The notes under the pieces are model-generated. The model made no database searches, was not told where the DNA came from, and saw only the letters and a program-made list of their open reading frames with translations. This document shows, in pieces, positions 63,378 to 64,000 of a DNA stretch of 64,000 bases. A program made the translations under genes and the position numbers. Numbering within the stretch: position 1 is the first letter of the stretch; every line of letters begins with the position of its first letter. Source of the DNA: Trametopsis cervina (lineage: Eukaryota; Basidiomycota; Agaricomycetes; Polyporales; Irpicaceae); assembly GCA_022385755.1 (NCBI GenBank), contig MU278365.1:441927-505926 (forward strand). Reading direction: 5' to 3'.

Positions 63378-64000
63378 TTAAACAGCAGAGATAGGAAGCT
63401 CCTGCAGCTCAAGCGTCGCCTCGCTCTTGCCCATTCCGCTCTTCTTCGAGCCGGCGATGTACGAGTCCGCCAGCGTCGAGCCTGCCGCACCTGTGTCGTT
63501 CGTCGTCGTCCCGCCAACGCGCGCGGAGAAAGCAGAGAACCCGAAGCCCGTGTTGGTGTGCGTGTGCGCGATCGTGTCGCGCGTCCACGCCTTGTCGGTG
63601 ACGACGCGCAGGATGATGAGTTGCGGGGCGAGGCACTGGTGGGGGGAGTCGATGCGTCAGCGAGAAGAAAGGGGAATGAGAGCAGACAGAGGGGAAAACG
63701 CACGGTAATCTTTGCCCACACCTGCCCAAGCGCAACAGCCACGAGCTGTCCACGGGCATACGGCACGAGGAACACGATGCCCATGAGCGAGTACGGCAGC
63801 GCGCTCTCGATCATGATACTCGCCACACCAGTGTAGATGCGTGCGTTCTCGGGACCCATGCTCTCGCGGATGACGCGCGAGAGCGAGAGCAGCCGCGCGC
63901 AGATGAGTGCGGTCACGACGATGTTGAGCCCGATCGTGAGTGAGTAGTAAGGCGTGCCGAAGTTGACGCTTTTGGTACCGAAGAAGAAACCGCCGGGCTT
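63378..64000 (-). CDS. C-terminal part of a multipass membrane protein (runs off right edge)
   Basis: Two minus-strand exons are visible, joined by an intron with GTGCGT donor at about 63704 and CAG acceptor near 63637. The stop is TAA 63378-63380. The sequence begins KPGGFFFGTKSVNFGTPYYS at the window edge. It contains at least two hydrophobic segments (LTIGLNIVVTALICARLL and ESALPYSLMGIVFLVPYARG) followed by VWAKITCLAPQLIILRVV and a Ser/Thr/Gly-rich cytosolic tail ending ELQELPISAV. The layout fits the many seven-pass Agaricomycete membrane proteins of unknown function, similar in style to the DUF6533 protein in this window but without its signature, which would lie off the edge. Confidence 0.8.

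Overview
The window is eukaryotic and fungal, almost certainly from an Agaricomycete (mushroom-forming basidiomycete). Short spliced exons are joined by introns of about 45-60 nt with GT..AG ends and CTAAT/CTGAC-like branch points. The protein families (DUF6533, DUF7918, NACHT-WD40 proteins, UstYa/DUF3328, GH5_12, GH92) are typical of that class. I cannot name a species. All gene models below were spliced by hand from frame continuity, and most close with perfect exon phases.

Layout. 1-5474 holds three lineage-specific disordered nuclear-looking proteins: the 3' end of one gene, a minus-strand gene with repeated LPxF motifs, and a divergently transcribed zinc-cluster-like protein. 5575-7086 is a non-coding block rich in CGGCCG with a 161-bp tandem repeat. 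7098-10941 is a broken NACHT-WD40 (NLR-like) gene that has lost its NTPase core, carries an in-frame TGA and is split by a 700-bp solo LTR with a 5-bp target duplication. 11375-21965 is one giant 19-exon gene for a ~3181-residue PH-domain/coiled-coil protein. 22342-41850 is a minus-strand block: DUF6533 membrane protein, DUF7918 protein, purine nucleoside phosphorylase, CaMK-type kinase and GH92 mannosidase. A second NLR WD40 relic (+ strand, 26055-27056) sits inside it. Introns in parts of this block are long, pyrimidine-rich in the sense strand and often start GTACGT.

43112-51267 holds two isochorismatase-fold hydrolase paralogues in opposite orientation, one with and one without a signal peptide. 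They flank a GH5_12 steryl/ceramide glucosidase-like gene, a YciI-like gene, a relic of the GH92 5' end and an inverted-repeat element. 51708-54757 holds a DUF1308 protein and a single-pass membrane protein, convergent. 55393-60836 is sparse but contains three tiny secreted-protein genes, two of them paralogues with the same promoter motif, followed by a UstYa-family oxidase. 61562-62641 is a GNAT acetyltransferase. 63378 to the right edge is the end of a multipass membrane protein.

Most enzymes are housekeeping or lipid/glycan metabolism genes and do not form one obvious pathway. The least ordinary parts are the small secreted peptide family beside the UstYa gene, the LPxF-repeat and zinc-cluster gene pair, and the two decayed NLR loci. 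No tRNA, rRNA or CRISPR array was recognised.
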